From positions 4,092,001 through 4,156,000 of the forward strand of contig NC_133121.1 in NCBI RefSeq assembly GCF_033568475.1: DNA of 64,000 bases, read 5' to 3'. Origin of the DNA: Henckelia pumila. Taxonomy: Eukaryota > Streptophyta > Magnoliopsida > Lamiales > Gesneriaceae. Within the stretch, counting starts at the first letter, position 1; every line of letters starts with the position of its first letter. The position numbers were made by a program, and so were the translations under genes. Under the pieces are notes generated by a model. That model was not told where the DNA came from. It was given only the letters and a program-made list of their open reading frames with translations, and made no database searches. Below, piece by piece: positions 1 to 12,679 of the stretch.

Positions 1-220
1 CGGCAAAGACAATGGAGTCGCGAGGCACGGTATTCATGGATTATACCATCTTTATAGCATCGACGTCTCGGGCAGTCGACTAGTAGATGGCGAGAACACC
101 ATATTTTTAACACAGGCGATAAACACGGGACCGTTCAAAGAAGTCATGTACGATTATATCCGTTTCGAAGGACCTGCGAGCGAGGCAGCCCCATATATCA
201 GTGAAATAATAACTAATTAA
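1..220 (+). CDS. Rhamnogalacturonate lyase (PL4), 3'-terminal exon only (RGL A)
   Basis: This is the last 73 codons of a rhamnogalacturonate lyase, open at the left edge and ending in TAA at 218-220. The reading frame starts at base 2 and carries the family's C-terminal block: GKDNGVARHGIHGLY, then NTIFLTQA, then VMYDYIRFEGP. The same block ends RGL B (23449-23688) and RGL C (30122-30361), so this is the first visible member of a tandem array on the same strand. PL4 lyases cut the rhamnose-galacturonate backbone of pectin by beta-elimination in the cell wall; this part belongs to the C-terminal carbohydrate-binding-like domain, not the catalytic domain. Its C-terminus after YIRFEGP is longer than in the other two copies (about 14 extra residues). 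Whether the rest of the gene is intact cannot be seen. Confidence 0.9.
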   Translation, partial: GKDNGVARHGIHGLYHLYSIDVSGSRLVDGENTIFLTQAINTGPFKEVMYDYIRFEGPASEAAPYISEIITN

Positions 221-3091
221 AAGGGTAATAAATATTGACATTTCAAGAAATTCAATGGGTGTACGTTTATAATAACTAATGAATTATCTATTAAACAAAA
301 ATTCAATCAGAAAATTAATAATGAATTATCTCAAGCTGAATTTCTCACAAGGAAATGCGTGAAGAATACTGTTATTTCTAAGCCACTATATTATATACAT
401 TTGAAGGGGAAAAAAAAGCTTTTAAATAGCCTTGTTACAACAAATTAAAGTCAAAATCATGAGAAATCTAAGGTACACAATATACAAGTTGCTACCTTTT
501 TAATTTGTCCTAGTCTGCTGTCTCTATATTAACGTTCTTCCAATATTTATACTATCAATAAAATTGCAATTTTAGTTTTATAAGGTGAACAATTTTTGGA
601 TTTAATTAGTCACGTTGTAACTTATCAAAATTTGATTTTTATCCAATAATTTGAAATTTTTTTGGCTTTGTTTTTTTTTCTTTTCTTTACCACTAATTTC
701 ATAAAATATGATTTATTTGACACCGATATTCTTTTACATGACACATGTAAAATTTATACACACATTAAAATTCATCTACGGGAAAAATAAAGCTGAACGG
801 CCCACAATACTCCAAAATGAGAGGAAAAAAATTTATTGTTTCCTTTTATTTTAATTTTAATTTTAATTTATGTAGATTTTAATGTCTGATATATGTTTTA
901 TTCTTGTTATATGAGCCACGTAAGAGAGCATTGATGTCAAATAAATAATATTTAGAGATTTTAATAATGGTTTAAGACAAATAAAGGAAAAAAAAAATTC
1001 CAAGTTATCGGATTAGAACAAACTTTAACAAATACAACGCTAAAATCGAAGACATGACAATTTATAAGACTAAAATTACAAATTTCTATTTAATATTTTA
1101 ATAGCATTATTACCCACTTTAGACATTCTAATTCGTTGAGTGTAGACAAAGCAAAGGCAATTAAAATCAAATATTAGAATGCTAATTCTAAAAACCATAG
1201 GGGGAAAAAAAAGGAGAGATAAAATGAGGGTTTAGCTCCCATGTTCCCGAATGGGGGAATATCTTCTCCCTTTAACTCAATCCAATTTTGTGATATTAAT
1301 TTCATGCCATATTTATAAATCAGTAACCATTTTGAGATCATTCAAAATTTTATCTTAAAACTATCATAATCTTCAAGGAAATATTAGTTCTTTAAATAAA
1401 TTAGTCGAGTCAGAACCCACCAACTAAACTAGCTTTTTTCAGTAATTAATTAAACAGAAAGAAAGGCAAAAAAGAATAATTCTACTTTGGTTCAACCATT
1501 ATCAGTTGCACACACAAAATAATAGTATGTTGGGAGCTCATTGAGAAAATGAAAACGCAAACGAAACATGATGTAATTCGGGTTGTATGATTAATGAAAA
1601 CCAATTCTTACCTAATATTTGGGTTTAATTTTAAATATATCGTTACTATATCTTCAATCATTTCCGGTAAAATGCAAAGCTTTCCCTTAGAATGAATCCC
1701 TTCATTCCATCTTTCCTCGACTCATGATTTATCTGCTTCCACTCAGGCCCGGACTGGCATGACGCGAATGAGTCCACCACCTCACGTCCAGGTCCAAAAA
1801 AGAGGCCAAAAAAAATTCATAAACTATTATTAGTGTATCTCATGTGCTAAAGATGACAATGAGTCGGGTATAAACCCGATCTCGCATCGAACCCGGCCCG
1901 GCGAAGCGGATCTAGACCTGGCCAAGCAAGTCCACATGTGGGCCTGAGGTGGGTCCCGGGTTTGTCTGAACCCGCCCTGCCAAAAATATATATATTAATA
2001 TATAAATATAAAATATATATGTATATATATATAATTATATCGAGTCAAAAAAAATAATATATAATTATATTTTTATATTAAATAATCAATACTTTATCCA
2101 TAATTTGAGTTTATAATATTTTTAGGTTGAAATGATTTTAATATATCATGATATTTTTAATATGAAAATATATTATTATAAAATTTCTTTAGTTCTTAAT
2201 TATTAATTAAATAAAAAATGATTCATTTTAAATTGTGATAATATTTTTTGTTCTAACCCGGATTGGACCCGCCGGATTCACGGGACGGGGCCGGTCCAAG
2301 GGGAGTTGGGGCGGGTCTCGGGTTTGCCCAAACCCGCCCCAGACCCGCTCCGCTTCCATTCCTAAATTGTGTGCCATAAAATTTTTTTAAATGTCATGAT
2401 TTTTCCAAAAAAAAAATAGTATTACTGCATATTTGATCAGTCATCTTTCTCCAAATCTGATGTTCCAATCACATTGCATTATAATTAATAGAGAACGACT
2501 CTTGTGTTTCAAAATTTTCACCACTCTTTTTCATTATTAATTCTTAGATTTCGTAGACTTACATATTATTTTTATTTTTATTTCTAATTTTTTTGATTTT
2601 TTTAGGAATGATTGTGATATTTTTTATTGGTGGGTATGATTAGGTATATTGCAAAGGATTTCTTCAACTGGTGCATTCATTTTTTGAGTTTCGTATATTG
2701 TCAAATAATTGATGTTTTTGTTGATAAAATAGCAAAGTATTATTTAAGTGACTATTTATAACATTTTAGTTTATTATTTAATGACATTGTAAAGTTTTTG
2801 AATATTACATGTTTTAATATTAAATTTTTTAAGTTTCTTGAAAAACTTATTTTAAACAATTTAAAGATGTTGATGTGTTTGATATTATAAGATTTTTTTA
2901 TTCTAAAAAATAACAAAAATGGTATAATATTACGAAAGTGATTTAAATAGTAATATATATACAAAAATATTTTTAAATTTATCATAAATGTAAACATATA
3001 TTAAAAAATAAAACTATTTTTAATTTTAATTTAGATAAAAATTTGATAAATTATGTTAAAAAAAATAGACAAAGAGTATGGTGAGAATTTA
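221..3091. other. AT-rich intergenic DNA downstream of RGL A
   Basis: No gene is recognised here. Short open frames (such as 2752-2997 minus) are low-complexity translations of A/T runs. The only structured piece is the GC-rich-ended insertion at 1851-2363, listed separately. Confidence 0.6.
1851..2363. mobile_element. hAT-like MITE with GC-rich ends (probable)
   Basis: An AT-rich centre (about 1985-2250) is bounded by two GC-rich arms in opposite orientation. The left end reads AGATGACAATGAGTCGGGT and the reverse complement of the right end reads AGGAATGGAAGCGGAGCGGG; both continue into CCCG/CGGG-rich sequence. This resembles small nonautonomous hAT elements of plants that begin with a GGTGGCAATGGGGCGGG-like end. 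I could not identify a clean 8-bp TSD, so family and exact borders are inferred. Confidence 0.4.
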
Positions 3092-3359
3092 ATAAAATAT
3101 AGAGTTATTTGCACCAAATACCCCTGTGAAATATTGAAAATGCACACTTCTCCCATGTGAAATTTTTAGGCATCTTCAGCTCTGACCTTTTATAAAAGTA
3201 GCACACTTGCTCCTTCAGATTAATAATTGTTGTGCACGCGCCCCTCATGCGACTAGGCAAACATTTTGATATTTTTTTGCACCAAATACCCCTGTGAAAT
3301 ATTAAAAATGCATATTTGACCCCCTGAGAGCATAATTTTTAAATCTATTCAACCTATAA

Positions 3360-3955
3360 TATACAGTTTTTATTAACATCCAATTATAAAATATTTAGCA
3401 AACACTTTTCGTTTTATTAATTTTTATTTTTTTAAATTTAAATTTATTATGATTAATTAATTTTTTTTAAAAAATATTATTATTTTTATCTTGCTATCAT
3501 TATTTTATTAAACTCACTTCGTGTTTTCAACTTCTCCATTAAACATGCATTCATATATAAACGAGATTTAAATACCTAAAAGTACCAAAATATTAAACCA
3601 AAATAATAATTTTATGCATATTACTTTTCAATTTAGGACTATATATTTTTGAACCAAAATCTAAATTTTTTAGAATGCATTGCAGAATTTGCATTAAATA
3701 ATAATACACAATATTTATTAAGATCCAATTATAAATATTTTTCAAACATTTTTAATTTTATTAATTTTTTATTTTTTATTTTAAATTTATAATTTTTAAT
3801 TAATTTGTTTCTAAAAAAATATTATTACTTTATCTCGTTATCATTATTTTATCAAATCACTTCGTGTTTTCAACTTCTCCAAAAAACATGATTCATAAAT
3901 AAGGATTTAAATATCTAAAAGTACCAAAATATTGAACCAAAATGATAAGTTCATG
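3360..3955. repeat. Tandem duplication of about 345 bp inside the left foldback arm
   Basis: Two diverged copies lie head to tail, about 3360-3640 and 3705-3955. Each runs from an ATCCAATTATAAA-type start through CACTTCGTGTTTTCAACTTC to CTAAAAGTACCAAAATATT. The right arm has only one matching copy, inverted, at about 14810-15025, so the duplication arose in the left arm only or was lost on the right. Confidence 0.7.
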
Positions 3956-4077
3956 AATAATACTTTTACAATTTAGATATATAACCTGTTATTTTTTATT
4001 ATTTATTACAAATTGTGCAATGCATCTTCTCGAAAAATTTAAATTTTGGTTCAATAATACACTACAACAAAAATTGC

Positions 4078-4500
4078 TTTCTGCAGCGCACAATGCATGC
4101 TTCACAAATCAAAGCTGTTGATAATAGACGTTTATTGGCAGCGCAGAATGTACGATGCCGATAGTTACATCCGCAGCGCATAATACACGCTGCGATTTGT
4201 CATTTCCGCAGCGCAAAATGTACGCTGCAAATAATTACATCCGCAACGTACATTACGCACTGCGGAAATGACAAATCGCAGCGTGTATTATGCGCTGCGG
4301 ATGTAACAGCCACAGCGTTCTATGCAAGCTTCGAAAAGTAAAATATCAACAGCACATATTGCATGCTGCGGAAAGAAGTATTAACAGCTCGCAATGCATG
4401 TCGTAAAAAAATTATGGACAGCGTGCAAGCGCACGCTTCGAAAACATATCCATAGCTTTCCACAGCCTACAATGTGCGCTGTGATTTATTTTTTACAGCA
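4078..4500. repeat. CACTA left subterminal repeat array
   Basis: At least nine imperfect copies of a short motif centred on GCAGCGCA(N)AATG(N)ACGCTGCG occur in both orientations. Examples are CCGCAGCGCATAATACACGC and CCGCAGCGCAAAATGTACGC. In En/Spm elements, subterminal motifs of this kind are binding sites for the TNPA protein; that role here is inferred from position and repetition. Confidence 0.75.
4165..4306. repeat. Near-perfect 142-bp inverted repeat (hairpin) in the CACTA left end
   Basis: The arm from 4165, beginning TTACATCCGCAGCGCATAAT, is mirrored by the arm ending at 4306 (ATTATGCGCTGCGGATGTAA). Pairing runs about 60 bp inwards with few mismatches and leaves only a short loop near 4227-4243. 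A transcript through it would fold into a long stem. It stands out from the surrounding repeats because whole groups of motifs are inverted, not single units. Confidence 0.8.
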
Positions 4501-4774
4501 ACAATGAAAAAATAATTGTGCAAGCATATTGATCATTAATATCGTTCTATGATTCAAATGTAACAAAAAATTCAACCGATAAAAATAAAAACTAAATAAA
4601 AATATTCATATTTCATTCATGAAAACCATAAAAATAAGACTTTTGCACAAATTATGTGCAAACTTAGCACTAATATATATAAAGTTGCTAAAACTAACTT
4701 ATTTGTCCATCCTACCAACATATATAGAAGTCTTAACATAAAAAACAAGACACAAAATCCCTCATAAATGTATA

Positions 4775-7700
4775 TCAATCACACAAGACAATAAATTTTG
4801 ATAGCCATGCTACTGTACTTCCTATTGCATCCTCAAGAAAACGCATTTCGTCGTTTGGTCGAATCAAGTCCATCTTCTCCTCAAAAACTCTATCAACCTA
4901 AACTTTCCAACAAGATCCACCAAGAGTAACATGATGCACTTTTGCATTTGGATCTGTAGATGCAATTCTACCTTCTGCAACAGTTAATCCTTCAACACAC
5001 CAATGCAACAACTTACACTTTAGTATTATCACGAATTTCTCCACGACTCGCATTCTTCAAATTTGACTATAAATAAAAAAATAAAAATTTATTAATTTTA
5101 CCATGCCTAATATTAATATATCGCAACAACTTAGTGGTTTAGATGTTTGTTACCTGAACAATAGCTAGATGTTTGTTAACATTATCAAAATCACCATTTT
5201 TTTTTTTGCGCCAATATTGTTGATATCACTACTACTACCAAATTCATTCCCAACACCGCTAACAACGCCACCACTAGCAACCTAATTTTACAAAAAAAAT
5301 CTTTCAAACAATGTCATCATGATAATCCAAGAATTTAAGTGTATATACCATATATATTATATATGTTGTTTGATTACTAACCTGTTCTTGATGATTTAGT
5401 TGGCCCATGTTTTGTAAAAACAAGGACCTCATTTCTTGCATCATTTCTTCTTTCATTCCTTGCCTCATTTCTTGCATCTCATGTTGAAGATTATTCACCG
5501 TACCTTGAAGTTGTTTGACATTTCCATTTTGTTGTATAGAAGCTCCAACCAAAGATGGTGTAACTCCAAAGCCCATTCCCCGCACCCGACCTCGAGCTTC
5601 CTTACCAAACACGATGCTAATTGCATCTTTAGCAATGTTTGACGTGTTTTGAGATTCTAGTGGGCATTGTTCTATTTCTTTCTGCAAATAACAAAGATAA
5701 TTTATGAGAAAACAAAAAATTCAGGTTTTCCATATTTTATTTTGACATTATGCGAAAAAAGTAATTTTTTTTACCATTTTCTCTCCTGCAGCTTGACTAC
5801 AAGGTTCTCCATTTTTTTTCTTGTGACCTTCAATCCATACTCGAGATCTTGTAATTTTTGTATCTGTTGAACTTTCTTTTTCCTTAAATATAGAAATATA
5901 TATATATAATCATCATACACAAAATTCAAAATATTTATCATTAATTACATAATAAAATTAAATAATATTTACCATGATGTGAGCCAGATGAGCATAACCT
6001 CTTTGGCTCATTGTGTGAATGTGATCTTTTTTTACTCTCATTGCTCTAAATTTGGCACTCTTTTCCTGATATTTAACAAACAAAGAAACCAAGGCATTAA
6101 TATAAAGATTAGAAAAACATACAATTAAATTGAAATCTGAAAATTGCATAGTATATGAAGCTAGACAAAGAAATAAGTTCTGAAACAAAAGATAAGACAC
6201 TGCACAAAGTAGGTAGATGCTTCTCAATGAAAAATGCAAATAATGCAGAAAGTAGTTAAATGGAGGTACATACCAAATTTATTTAAAGTCCATATCAGAT
6301 AATAATTTTTCCACCAAAACAACAACAAACACAAGAAAAGTTAACAAACACACAACTAGAGAACTACTAGACGGATATATAAAATCTTGCTGCTCCTGAT
6401 CCATCCTTATCTATGCAAAATCAGCTTCTTAATATCAAGTGACAATCCCTTCCCTTAAATATTAATGTTGAAATATCACCGCAACAAAATACAGACATTA
6501 GATGTCCGGTCAACCATCAAATTCAGTCATAACTCACAATACAGAGATCTGCCCCTGTTCCAGCAGCTTTAGGTAATATTTTCCAGCAGCTACTTCATAT
6601 CATTTAACAAAAGTCCATTTACAAAGAAAGAGAATTCTACCACAAATGTAGTAAATTATTATCACACATCAAATCCTATATAAAAAAATGCACAAAACTG
6701 AATATGCATGATTCAATAAAAAAAAATGACGAGCAACAAGGATAATTAAAGAGATTATGCTTTAAAAACATAGATTTACATTAATACAAAACATCAACAA
6801 TTTTTATGATTTAGTTAATTAAAATATTTTCAAAAGCTTATAGGTTGACTGCACAAAATGCGCAGAGCAGAGAGTTGAAGTACCAACTATCCATATTCAA
6901 GATTTACAAACTTTAACAATGAAAAAAATGAGAAAAGCATGCTACAGACCTACGATTCATAATACAACATATCAATTAGTTAAAAAAAATTTGCATAGCA
7001 AAAAATGCCATGATACCTGTACGATATTTTTTTCCATGCGCACATATTCTGATCACAAATACCAACATGCCCATCATCATCACCATCTAAGACTTATTCT
7101 CAAATATTTGGGTTGAATACATCAAATGTGTAGAAGACCATCAAGTTGTAGTTTATACATCAGAAATTCTAGCAGTAGCAAGAATCCAAAAAAAAAAAAA
7201 ACAAGACAATTCTTCTAGTTCTTTTATAAAAAATAAATGCTTACTTGAAAGGTAGGTGACAGTGTCTTCTTTATAAATAATTCCCATTGATTTTGGTCCA
7301 TATATTCAGGCTTCAAAATACTGAGATCTCTTGAAGCCCCTCGACCTGCATCAACCTCTCGTACAAGTATTTGAAGCTTAGACTTTCTATCACGCAACAA
7401 TTTGGCTAACTTTTGAAATACTACTTTTTTTTTCCCAATCCTCAACTTTAAAATGCATCTGTACATAAAAAAAAAGTAAAGAAAATATGTCTAGATTTGC
7501 TTATAGAATTAAAAGTGAAAAATTCATTTATTGAAGATATTACCTGAAGACAACTCCACATCTTTTCCTTCACTTCTTCTTCTATATTATTCCATCCATC
7601 TAATGTGTAAGGCACAAATTCTTTTATCATGCAACCTAGAAAAGAAGCGTACTTAACTGAATTATCTCCAACCGGTTGTCCGAACTCATTACGCTCTAGC

Positions 7701-7994
7701 TCTTTGCATTTCTGTTGGCCAATACCCACTTTCAACTTTGATGGACCTCGTCCCTTTTTCTTTATTGTTTCCTCAACTGGTTCTTTACCATTTAAATCAT
7801 GTGATAAATTAGGCGGAGTGTCCGAGTTCCTTTTTGATAAACTATCAGCTATATTTTCCTGTAAAATAGCAAAAGAAGATGTTGAAATATGCAAGTTTAA
7901 TTTATTAAAATAAACAAAGATTTAAAATAAAATACAATGTCACCTGAATTTGATCTACAGATGCTTTGTTGCGTTTTTTCCCAATTTTGCTCAT
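4775..7994 (-). pseudogene. TNPA-like CACTA protein (Transposase_24 type), disrupted
   Basis: The start is at 7994 (MSKIGKKRNK), with exons about 7994-7944, 7858-7544, 7458-7245, 6065-5973, about 5885-5776, 5682-5381, about 5285-5200 and 5070-4775. Segments matching plant Ptta/En/Spm proteins include the GRGPSKLKVGIG and PVGDNSVKYASFLG stretch, KLLRDRKSKLQ, FRAMRVKKDHIHTMSQRGY, a Met/Glu-rich coiled coil (about 5400-5510), and a C-terminal block with VAEGRIASTDPNAKVHHV and EMRFLEDAIGSTVAW. Proteins of this type bind CACTA subterminal motifs. Two lesions are visible. The frame must shift by one inside a run of nine T (7425-7433, plus strand) to join MHFKVEDWEKK to VVFQKLAKLL. An in-frame TAG (4898-4900) replaces a probable Trp codon. 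Minor exon limits are approximate. Confidence 0.75.
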
Positions 7995-8153
7995 CTTTTG
8001 AATGCTATGTAAAGACCTGATCAAACATGTAATATGACAAGAATCATCACTGAAAATAAAACATGCAAAAAAATATATTGCAAAAAACAAACTTGAGAAG
8101 AACATTTATCAATCCAAATAATTAAATAAAATTTCTAAAACTAAAAATCCCAA

Positions 8154-11100
8154 TCATGTCTCAGTCTCATCAATTCCCTCACACTCATTCCTTGAGTAAG
8201 GTTCTTTCTCAGTAATGTTAATCTCAAGTTGAGACACATCAAGAGGTGTTGATGACGTATATGCATCCTCTTCCAACACATCCATGTTAGTACCTTGAGG
8301 CGGTGCTTTTAACAACACATACCAATTTGATTCATCATTGTCCCTAGAATAGAATACTTGCTTTGCTTGTGATGCTAGAATGAAAGGTTCAATTTCAAAA
8401 GTTCTTATTCCTTGGTGTAAGTTGACCAGTGTAAAACCATCCTCCATTTTTATACCAGTGCTGGGATTGGCCCAATCACACCTAAAAATAGGCACTTGAA
8501 AAGAATAGTAGTCCAGTAAAATAATATCTCTTATAACCCCATAGTAGGATAGTCTTCCTACTGTGTGCGAAGAATCATTACCACCAGATTGACAAATAGT
8601 GTCGGCTACAATTGAAACACCACTGTCTTGTGTCGATCTTTCAATATCAATTGTGTGGAACTGATGTCCATTTATAATATAACCTGTATAAAATGTAACA
8701 TGCTTTCTTGGACCATTGGCTAGCCATTGAATTCGGCCTGAGGAGTTACCACAAACATGTTTTGATAACCAGTGAGCAAATGTTTCCATATGCTGCTTTT
8801 GTAACAAAGTTTCATTGTTTACAAGACGATGATCTATTTGTTTAAGCTCCTCAATGTGCATCCTATTTAATTTAAATATTTTAAAAGGAGATGTTAGAAT
8901 ATACAAATTATGTAATATATCAAGTGTAATAGAGTATGAAATTAACTATACTCACTGTAAGTAAGATTCAACTTCTGCAGTATTAAACAACACATATCGA
9001 TGTGCAGCTTGCAACACATTGTCTTCTAAAATCTTTTCTTTTCCCTGAGAAATTGGGCGACCTTCGACTAATCCATTTTCCAAATCCTCATTCCGATTAG
9101 AACGGACACCAATACTAGCAGCTTTTTTTATATAAGCACTACAAAAGCGCATTCGTTCATCTGCGAGGTAACACTCAGCTATGCAACCCTCTGGCCTTGC
9201 TCGGTTCTTCACATACCCTTTAAGTGTTTTCATAAATCTAAATCACAAAAAAATTACCATTAAACAAGTACTGATAGAAAAATCTAATTCGTTTCATAAT
9301 ATAAAGTTTGTCAAAAAGATAAATTAATATTTATTTTTATTACCTTTCAAATGGATACATCCAACGGAAGTGAACTGGCCCACACAAGCGAGCCTCTCTT
9401 GCTAAATGAATTGTCAAATGAACCGATATGGTAAAGAAAGCTGGTGGAAAGTACCTTTCCAACATGCATAGAGTTTCAGCAATACTCTCCTCGAGTTGCT
9501 CTAAACGGTTCCTGTTTAACACTCTTTGACATAATTCATTGTAAAATGCACTCAGCATAAGTAGAGCATTACGTGGACCTTTTGGTAAAAGATTTCTTAA
9601 TGCTACAGATAGCAATTGTTTCATTAGAACATGACAATCATGATATTTCAGCCCAATAAGCTTATGGTCTGCTAAAAAAACACAATTACCAATATTTGAA
9701 CTATATCCATCTGGTAACTTTATTTTCTTCAACCTCGAGCAAAATACATCCATCTCTTTTTTTGACAATGTGTACGGTGCAGCAGGCAAGTGATATGTAT
9801 TTTCTCCTTTTTCTTGAAGATGTAATTCTTTTCTAATTTTCAAGTTCATCCAGTCTTTGCGAGCATTAATACCATCTTTTGATTTTTTCTTCACGTTTAA
9901 CAATGTTCCTATGATATTCTCGCAGACGTTCTTTTCAACATGCATGACATCTAAGTTATGACGTAGCATCAGCCCCTGCAAGTAACCATAAACACATTTC
10001 ATCCTCTTAGTTCAAGATTAATAACAATTCATGAAAAGAAATAACATATTTATAAATGTAATATAATGAAGATGGTGCAAAATAACTTACACTCCAATAT
10101 GGCAAATCGAAAAAGATTGATTTTTTCTTCCATATTTGAACTGGTTTCTGTACCTTCTCTGAGCTATCTAGCTTCTTCCTTTTCCTTGTATCATTAATTG
10201 TCTTTCTTTTCTGCTTTTTCCCCCAATCATTTTCAATGTCTTTTACTGCCGTCAGAATTTCCAACCCATTCAAAAGTTTAGGTTTTCCTTTTCTCTCTTT
10301 TTTTCCGTTAAACCACTTTTTTTTATGACGAAATGGATTACCATGAGCAAGATATCTCCTATGACCCATATATGCAAACTTTTTACTGTACTTAAGCCAC
10401 ATAGAGCATACATCTTCACCACATATTGGGCAAGCAAATCTGCCTTTTGTGGTACATCCTGATAGATTTCCATAAGCTGGAAAATCATTGATTGTCCACA
10501 TCAAAATAGCCTTCAAGTTGAACATTGACTTGCTAAATGCATCATATGCCTCCACACCCGTGTCCCACAACTTCTTCAAATCTTCCACAAGGGGCTCTAG
10601 GTATACATCTATATCATTTCCTGGTTGCTTTGGGCCAGGAATCAGTAATGTCAACATAAGATTTTCCTTCGCCATGCACGCCAATGGAGGAAGGTTGTAA
10701 TTTACTAAATAACCGGCCAACAACTATATCTAGAACTAAGGTCACCAAAAGGATTGAATTCATCTGTCGCAAGACCAAGCCGAAGATTTCTAGGATCCGA
10801 TGCAAAATCTGGCCACTTATGATTTATTTTATCCCAAGCTACTGAATTAACTGGATGTCGCATCATATGATCTTGACTTTTGTGGTCAGCGTGCCAAATC
10901 AAGTCCTCAGCCATTTCTTTTAATTTAAACATTCTTTTCAATCTTGGTATCACTGGAAAATATCGTAGCACTTTTTCAGGAACTCCTTTATGAATTTTGG
11001 CGGTGACTTTGTCCGCCTTCCATCTAGAGGAACCACACTTTGGACATGAGTCCAAATCTTTAAGCTCATTTCTGAATAAACAACAATCGTTTGGAAAAGC

Positions 11101-11784
11101 ATGAATTTTCTCATATCCTAGATCAAATGGTTTTAAAAACTTTCTTGTTGAGTAAACAGAGTCTGGAAGCGTGTGTTTCTCTGGAAGCATGTCACCTAAG
11201 ATCTTAAGGAGCTCATTGAAACTCTGGTCAGTATGGCCATTAGTAGACTTGTAATTTTATAGTGAGACAATTGCTGACAACTTTGTATAAGTTGTACAAC
11301 CAGGGAAAAGAGGAGTTTCTGCATCTTCTAATAAATCATGAAACTCATAATCTCCTGCCTCAGCCATAGTGTGTCCAACATCTTCATTCGGCACGAAGGA
11401 ATCTCTGAATAAGTTATATGCATCTCTAGTTTTATCTTCTTCTACTTGAACTCCATTTGAACTACCTTCACCTTGAAGTTGTGAGTTATATATTTCACCA
11501 TGAAAGACCCATGTAGTGTAAGAAGGATCGATCCCCTTAATGATTAAATGATCATACACTTGGTCAAATTTCATATACTTCTTATTTTTACATTTCTTGC
11601 AAGAACATAAGATAACTTCACGTGTTTTGGCATAGATCCTAGCTTGTGCAATAAATTTTTTAACTCCTTCTTCATAAACATAGATCCTAGCTTGTGCAAT
11701 AAATTTTTTAAATCCTTCTTCATACTCTGGTACAAGCCTTGAAGGTAGATTCATCCATTCCTTATCCATTTCGTAATGACCCAA
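8154..11784 (-). pseudogene. TNP2-like CACTA transposase, disrupted
   Basis: Exon blocks are 11784-10091, 9975-9344, 9237-8956 and 8862-8154 with GT-AG introns. Start is at 11784 or, more like relatives, the Met at 11769 (MDKEWMNLPS). Domains in order: transposase-associated domain with CSCKKCKNKKY; Transposase_21 core with YEKIHAFPNDCCL, NPFGDLSSRYS, LLIPGPKQPGNDIDVYLEPL, WTINDFPAYGNLSG and HRRYL; DUF4218 with LRHNLDVMHVEKNVCENI and HVLMKQLLSVALRNLLPKG; and a DUF4216-type C-terminus with YYGVIRDIILLDYYSF. It would cut and paste CACTA elements in the nucleus. Lesions: an in-frame TAA (11257-11259) and a one-base deletion near 10706-10712 that puts a stop after SCWPVI; restoring one base would run on into LVNYNLPP. 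A 48-bp tandem duplication (11631-11726) repeats 16 residues near the N-terminus. Confidence 0.9.
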
Positions 11785-12641
11785 ACCCGGAGATGATGAC
11801 TAAATATGGAAAACTAAATAATAAATAATCAAATAAAGATTTGAAAACAATTCAAATTACCTAACTCTCACTGTGTAAAGTTTTGAATCAATACACTAAA
11901 ATATTATTATTTATAAAAAATTTGAAAGATTTCACCATATTATATGGTTAAGAAATTTGACTATTGAGTGGTTCGGTTCAAAGTTTTACTTGTTAAAAAA
12001 GTGTAGGGAAGTAAAAAATTAAAGGCAACAATTTTTTAGGAAAATAGTTTCATAACTCTAAAAGTTTTTCATAAAATAATCTATTTGAGTCTCATGAGCA
12101 ACATAGAATGCAGAGTGTTTACCAATGAATTCGGCTTAAATATAAGCAATTATATTATTTAAATCTCTCCATAAATTTTCACTTAAAAATTATTTGAACA
12201 ATATCAAATAACTATACAAAAAGCAAGCAAAAAGTATAGTAAAAAAAATAGGGGAAGAAACACTTAAGTGACACAATGATTTATCTCTTTATATATATAT
12301 ATAAAAAAAAACAAAACACACGACTACTGAATGAATAATGACCAGATTTAGCAAGAGCCTTAGATTTACAAAGCAGGACTGAACATCGCATTTGCAACTA
12401 AATGTTTAAGGCAAAAAAAATCAGGAAAGAACACGGCACTATAAAATTAAAACTGAATATACTAAATCATGCATTTACTCACGAAAAAAGCTAGCATGTA
12501 TTCACACAAGTGACATGTACACTCAAAACTATGCAATAGCACTTATTTATCACCAAGGAACATTTCGAATAGAAGGTCCTCACCTGATATGTTGTAAAAT
12601 CCCTAGGAATCCTCAAGCCCCTGCACCCAATAAATTATCAA

Positions 12642-12679
<38 letters not shown>

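Noticed and set aside
7629-7913. 94-codon plus-strand open frame
   Set aside because: It lies opposite the conserved TNPA-like exon on the minus strand and has no family features; a shadow frame.
10488-10700. 70-codon plus-strand open frame
   Set aside because: Antisense to the Transposase_21 core, which is clearly conserved on the minus strand.
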